Shown here: positions 22,644 through 26,789 of the stretch, piece by piece
How positions within the stretch are numbered: the stretch's first letter is position 1
Layout: every line of letters begins with the position of its first letter
Source of the DNA: Candidatus Aenigmatarchaeota archaeon
Lineage (GTDB): Archaea > Aenigmatarchaeota > Aenigmatarchaeia > QMZP01 > JAUXAV01
Direction of reading: 5' to 3'
Assembly: GCA_030619735.1 (NCBI GenBank)
Contig: JAUXAV010000002.1
Coordinates: forward strand, 1 to 26,789
Length of the DNA: 26,789 bases
Notes under the pieces: model-generated
Seen by the model: only the letters and a program-made list of their open reading frames with translations
Told to the model about the DNA's origin: nothing
The model's database searches: none
Program-made: the position numbers and the translations under genes

Positions 22644-25600
22644 TTAGCAGCTTCGCCCGTAATTCAAGCCCACGGTGGCCAGGTCAAAGATATTGATTAG
22701 GCCGTCTCCTGTCAAATCTGCCTTCTGACAATTCCCGCTTGCACTCTGCCCATAGCAAAGGCCCACTGCAGCCAGGTCAAAGATGTTAACCGTACAATCA
22801 TCATTAACATCAGCCGTTAGTTCGCTATTGTCAAAAAGGTCTTTGCAGGAAGGGTCATCCGGATAGTCTGTCAAGCCATCGCCATCATTATCTATCCTGT
22901 CATTGCATTGCTCATTTAGGTCGCAGGCATCCCCTATGCCATCATCATCAGAATCATCTTGGTCTGGATTAGCTATATCAGGACAGTTATCTTCATCATT
23001 TGGAATTCCATCACTATCAACGTCACAATCCTCTGGACAATTATCTATATCTTCACCAAATCTACATAAACCATCTCCACATGTTTCCACACTTAAATTA
23101 ATTTCAGATCTATTCAAATCAGACCAGTTCTCTGCTGTTAATATGCATGTTTCCATAGGCTGTATAACAATATCATCATAATATACTGTTGGAAGTTGCT
23201 GGTTATTAAAAACATCCTCCATATCTTCCTCAGGGATCTCAGTTGTCTGAAATTCTATAGAGTAGGTTACCTCTTTATCTCCGCGGTTGGTATAGGTAAG
23301 GAAATTAGAATCCGGGTCTATTCTGAAAACTGCCTTGGAACCAGCATATATTGTTGCATTCTTAACTTTGAATACCCTTTCAGAAGAATTTTCTTCTGGG
23401 TCTAGCTTTTTAACTATTTCAAGTGAATATGTCTTTTCAGCATCAGATGTTTCTATTGACATTGTATCTAATGAGGGATTAATACTGAATGTATCTTTTG
23501 TGTTTTCATTAACTTCAACATCATGCACAACAAATATAGATAAATTGCCAAGCATGTAACCACTATAGCTTCCATTTGTACGACCCCTAACCTTCATCTT
23601 ATAATCTCCTGGAGCTAATACATATAGCTGGGGTATTGGATATTCACTACTATTACCATCACCATAAATAGGTAATATCGTTGCATTAGGTATCTCGGAT
23701 ATGCCTGTTCCATCCTCTTTAAATCCTAAAATTCTTCCTTCAGCATCTTCAATTTGGGCATCTGCTTCACTAAGATGAGAAATAATTCCAATTAAAGTAG
23801 CAAAAGTAGTAGCAACACCAGGAAGAACATATACCCCTACGGGTATGTCTACATCACCATCAAATTTCGAATAAGGTAGATAGCCTATGCGATCAAAAGT
23901 CTCATCATCACCACCACCAGCCCATACACTACCACCTGCCATTTTGAAAGAGTATGTATTGAAGTTTTCATTTATATCAATATGGGGGTAATCCTCTCTC
24001 TCGATCCGTTGGATGTTTCCAGTGGAATCAAGGAAATAATCTGTTTCCAAATTTTTGGTGGTAAGAGATTCGACATTTGAGTCATAGACATATATCTTGG
24101 CGTTCTTGATACCGTAATCCTCTGTTTCCACTATACTGTCTACAACCACTGTATGTCCTGCAACACTCCCCCCTCCCCTATCCTCCAGAATAGCTATCAT
24201 GCCATACTTATTATTAGCAAGGTCATTTTTAGCCTTGGTTAAAACATTCTCAGCTCCCCAATAACTCGAGTCTAAGTAATGATAAATCATTGCATCTGAG
24301 ACTGTCATTCCCTGCATTGCTTTGATGTGGTTTCTTAAATCTGTTCCACGATATAAGTCTTTAACTTCAGAGGCAGAAGAAGAATAATCCGAAACAGATT
24401 TATCACCATAATAAAATTGAAGACTCGATATACTCATTCCAGTGCACTGTCCCTCAGGTGCAGCGTTCTCATAAAAGGAATAGTAATCCCATGCAAAGGG
24501 CGATTTACCATCACACCACTTCCAGCAACATAAACATACCTCGCAGTTTGAAAAGGTTTCCTTATAATTTCCATAGCCACACCCGCATCCCCCTTTTGTA
24601 CACCAGCAATCACCATACGATAATTCAGTTCCGCTAGGATTACCAAACTTGAAACCATAATTCCACTGAAACCATCCAATGCATCTCCACGTCGGATCAC
24701 AATGAGGATCATAAGAACACTCGCACCAATCTCCCTGATCTGGGTTATAAACCATAGGACAGTTATCATTAATATCTGGAACCCCATCATTATCATTATC
24801 ATCATCACATACATCACCTAAGCCATCTAAATCATGATTAGCTTGATCAGGATTATAAACATCAGGGCAGTTGTCACACGCATCTCCAACTCCATCTCCC
24901 TCTGGTTCACTATCATTCTGATCAAAGTTTGCAACAAATTGGCAGTTATCATCACAATAGGTTGTATCGCCTCCGACGCATTTCTTGTCTCCCACAGTCC
25001 TACTTGAATCGCCATCATCTAATATGCAATCATTATCATCATCTGGGTCGCAAACATCTCCCATTCCATCTCCATCATTGTCTTCCTGCTTTAGATTAGA
25101 AACAAATTGGCAGTTATCATCGCAATAGGTTGTATCGCCTCCGACGCATTTCTTGTCTCCCACAATCCCATTTAAATCACCATCATCTAATATCCCGTCA
25201 CCATCCACATCATCATCACAAGCATCTCCCATGTCATCAGAATCTGTATCGTTTTGGTCTGGGTTGGGAACAAGAGGGCAGTTATCAGCAGGGCAGGTAT
25301 TAGCAGGATATCCCGGATTACCATAATCATCTCCATCAGAATCTGTACAATTATCATCAATATCTGGAACCCCATCATAATCATCATCTGGGTCACAAAC
25401 ATCTCCACAATGTGGATCTTGTAACCATTTACCATCCCAATAACTAGAATTTTCCTTTAATGCATCACAATCTCCATCTGCATCTACTTGATCTGGATTA
25501 TTAAAATAAGGACAGTTATCACAGACATCTCCTATACCATCTCCAGCAGGATACTCGCTATCTGTTTGATTTGGATTAAAAACAAATTGGCAGTTATCAT

Positions 25601-26789
25601 CGCATCTGTATGTATCGCCTCCGACGCACTTATCTCCATCACCATACGATCCATCATCTAATATGCCATCATTATCATCATCTGGGTCACAAGCATCTCC
25701 ACAATGTGGATCTTGTAACCATTTAGTGTCATCCCAATAACTAGGATCTTGCTTTAATGCATCACAATCACCATCAGCATCATTCTGGCCCCAATTATAA
25801 ACATCGCGACAGTTATCACAAACATCTCCTGTTCTGTCTTCATCTTCATCTTCTTGCTCTGGATTATAACCATCAGGGCAGTTATCTACAGCGTCTGGAA
25901 TGCCGTCGAAATCAGCATCTGGCTTGCACTTACCATAAGCCCCAGCATAATAAATGCTGTAAATTTCTTCTTCTGAAAGCGCTCTATTGTAGATTTCAAT
26001 TTCATCAAGAAGACCATCAAGAGGATCAGAAGGTGAACTGAATCCAACACCATTGCCAGGAGCAACTGCTGTTCCACTTACCGAAAAGTTACCAACTTCT
26101 TCACCATCTACATATAATCTCATATAACTGCCATCATAGGTTCCAGCAACAAGATACCAAACTCCGATTTCCAGAGTATCCGGAACAAAAATATGTTGTA
26201 GCACATCATCAATTTTCACGAAGAATTCAAGTTGATTAGGCGAATCACTATCATGAGAGCATTGCAACATAAATTTTTTACCACATGTCACCAAACGTTG
26301 AACTTGATTTTCTGGCATTGAGTTAAGGTATACCCATGCATCAATTGTAAACTCTTGCAAACCATCAATGCCTTTTCCAGGAGCTGACATATGATCATCA
26401 ATGCCATCAAAAAAGAAAGCTTCCCCAACTTTGCCAGTAGCATATGTTGCTCCATTCTCGTATGTTGCTCCATTCTTTAGATAGGAACACCACCAGTAGA
26501 TAGCATCATTACCATCTTCTATATCATCTGTATATCCATCACCTGTCCACCAGCTTACTAAACCAGAAGGGAGGTCATCACACTCACATTCAGCATCTAT
26601 TCCATCTCCATCTGGGTCTGAACCTGTTTCCATATAACCTGAATTAACATCACAGATATTATTAGTACACTCGCAACTATCTTTACATGTATTAGCAATA
26701 TCGCTATAGTCTCTATAAGTTCCTTCATAACAACCATCTAAATCATCACAGTCTGTAGCCAGACAATCTGCATCACTTTCACATTCAGC
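22644..26789 (-). CDS. LamG / thrombospondin type 3 / papain-like cysteine peptidase / dockerin protein (gene 8, N-terminus beyond window)
   Basis: The frame is open to the right edge (1381 residues visible); the Met at 26633 is internal, since Cys-rich coding sequence (DADCLATDCDDLDGC) continues upstream in frame. Positions below count from that Met. A LamG domain (25-236) is followed by about ten thrombospondin type 3 calcium-binding repeats (238-635; DNCP, DGxGDxCD). A Cys-dense stretch (676-707, nine Cys) precedes a papain-like cysteine peptidase with Cys730 in EGQCTGMS, His827 in AGHTVVVDS and Asp851 in YVYDSN. Beta-rich domains (about 950-1170), a CGDGLCRFGEDIDNCPEDC motif, two more type 3 repeats and the dockerin (1274-1329) follow. 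It probably cleaves proteins or peptides, on a rigid calcium-bound stalk. Peptidase family is uncertain (C39-like or C1-like). Confidence 0.88.
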   Translation of the reverse strand, partial: AECESDADCLATDCDDLDGCYEGTYRDYSDIANTCKDSCECTNNICDVNSGYMETGSDPDGDGIDAECECDDLPSGLVSWWTGDGYTDDIEDGNDAIYWWCSYLKNGATYENGATYATGKVGEAFFFDGIDDHMSAPGKGIDGLQEFTIDAWVYLNSMPENQVQRLVTCGKKFMLQCSHDSDSPNQLEFFVKIDDVLQHIFVPDTLEIGVWYLVAGTYDGSYMRLYVDGEEVGNFSVSGTAVAPGNGVGFSSPSDPLDGLLDEIEIYNRALSEEEIYSIYYAGAYGKCKPDADFDGIPDAVDNCPDGYNPEQEDEDEDRTGDVCDNCRDVYNWGQNDADGDCDALKQDPSYWDDTKWLQDPHCGDACDPDDDNDGILDDGSYGDGDKCVGGDTYRCDDNCQFVFNPNQTDSEYPAGDGIGDVCDNCPYFNNPDQVDADGDCDALKENSSYWDGKWLQDPHCGDVCDPDDDYDGVPDIDDNCTDSDGDDYGNPGYPANTCPADNCPLVPNPDQNDTDSDDMGDACDDDVDGDGILDDGDLNGIVGDKKCVGGDTTYCDDNCQFVSNLKQEDNDGDGMGDVCDPDDDNDCILDDGDSSRTVGDKKCVGGDTTYCDDNCQFVANFDQNDSEPEGDGVGDACDNCPDVYNPDQANHDLDGLGDVCDDDNDNDGVPDINDNCPMVYNPDQGDWCECSYDPHCDPTWRCIGWFQWNYGFKFGNPSGTELSYGDCWCTKGGCGCGYGNYKETFSNCEVCLCCWKWCDGKSPFAWDYYSFYENAAPEGQCTGMSISSLQFYYGDKSVSDYSSSASEVKDLYRGTDLRNHIKAMQGMTVSDAMIYHYLDSSYWGAENVLTKAKNDLANNKYGMIAILEDRGGGSVAGHTVVVDSIVETEDYGIKNAKIYVYDSNVESLTTKNLETDYFLDSTGNIQRIEREDYPHIDINENFNTYSFKMAGGSVWAGGGDDETFDRIGYLPYSKFDGDVDIPVGVYVLPGVATTFATLIGIISHLSEADAQIEDAEGRILGFKEDGTGISEIPNATILPIYGDGNSSEYPIPQLYVLAPGDYKMKVRGRTNGSYSGYMLGNLSIFVVHDVEVNENTKDTFSINPSLDTMSIETSDAEKTYSLEIVKKLDPEENSSERVFKVKNATIYAGSKAVFRIDPDSNFLTYTNRGDKEVTYSIEFQTTEIPEEDMEDVFNNQQLPTVYYDDIVIQPMETCILTAENWSDLNRSEINLSVETCGDGLCRFGEDIDNCPEDCDVDSDGIPNDEDNCPDIANPDQDDSDDDGIGDACDLNEQCNDRIDNDGDGLTDYPDDPSCKDLFDNSELTADVNDDCTVNIFDLAAVGLCYGQSASGNCQKADLTGDGLINIFDLATVGLNYGRSC
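23799..24716 (-). other. Papain-like cysteine peptidase domain of gene 8
   Basis: A Cys-His-Asp order typical of papain-like folds is visible: Cys in EGQCTGMS (codon 24444-24446), His in AGHTVVVDS about 97 residues later, and Asp in YVYDSN 24 residues after that. A glutamine just before the Cys could serve the oxyanion hole. The domain is preceded by a nine-cysteine segment. Confidence 0.6.
24729..25922 (-). repeat. Thrombospondin type 3 repeat array of gene 8, with DNA-level duplications
   Basis: About ten DxDxDGxxD / DNCP units are encoded. Some are recent copies: 24933-24995 and 25101-25163 match with one difference at a 168-bp spacing, and a partial third copy begins at 25581. Another pair starts at 25387 and 25681 (294 bp apart). 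The array would bind many calcium ions and act as a stiff spacer. Confidence 0.85.

Noticed and set aside
24729..25922. Regularly spaced short repeats as a possible CRISPR array
   Set aside because: The repeats are in frame and encode thrombospondin type 3 calcium motifs; unit lengths vary and no direct repeat of constant length alternates with unique spacers.
26631..26633. Met at 26633 as the true start of gene 8
   Set aside because: The same frame stays open to the window edge and encodes Cys-rich sequence like that found elsewhere in these proteins; no signal peptide follows the Met.

Overview
This 26.8 kb window is one continuous run of eight large genes, all read leftward (minus strand). 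Each encodes a secreted or surface protein, and each ends in a type I dockerin domain (two EF-hand-like repeats with the core NIFDLA-VGL-YG). Genes at both edges are cut by the window: the leftmost loses its C-terminus inside the dockerin, and the rightmost lacks its N-terminus. No RNA genes, mobile elements, CRISPR arrays or housekeeping genes were seen. Gaps between genes are 25 to 105 bp, so no stretch over 300 bp is without a gene.

The window suggests an archaeon, probably of the DPANN kind (Woesearchaeota/Pacearchaeota-like). The reasons are TATA-like boxes about 20-30 bp upstream of start codons with little room for a leader, the NIFDLA-type dockerins, and DCGxDGW / TWTCNNPG cysteine repeats that I associate with such genomes. 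The lineage is an inference from style, not a phylogenetic result.

Layout in order of transcription (right to left): (8) LamG + thrombospondin type 3 repeats + papain-like cysteine peptidase + dockerin; (7) C45-family Ntn hydrolase + dockerin; (6) and (5) two giant paralogues, each with a degenerate NodB polysaccharide-deacetylase domain, many carboxypeptidase-regulatory-like beta-sandwich repeats and a dockerin, with an HEXXH metallopeptidase-like domain in 5 and a Cys-rich hydrophobic segment at the same place in 6; (4) LamG + Cys-rich repeats + alpha/alpha-barrel hydrolase-like domain + cohesin + dockerin; (3) GH5 mannanase-like enzyme + Ig-like + beta-helix + dockerin; (2) a small secreted protein of unknown fold + dockerin; (1) subtilisin (S8) + beta-helix + dockerin.

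The likely joint role is a calcium-dependent, cellulosome-like extracellular complex. Proteases, glycosidases, an acylase-like enzyme and adhesive modules would be joined by dockerins to cohesins. The only cohesin seen is in gene 4, which also carries a dockerin and so could chain to itself or recruit the others. The mixture leans to proteolysis, mannan/glycan cleavage and amide hydrolysis rather than cellulose. A recurring TATA-like box, sometimes overlapping the stop codon of the preceding gene, suggests each gene can be transcribed separately.
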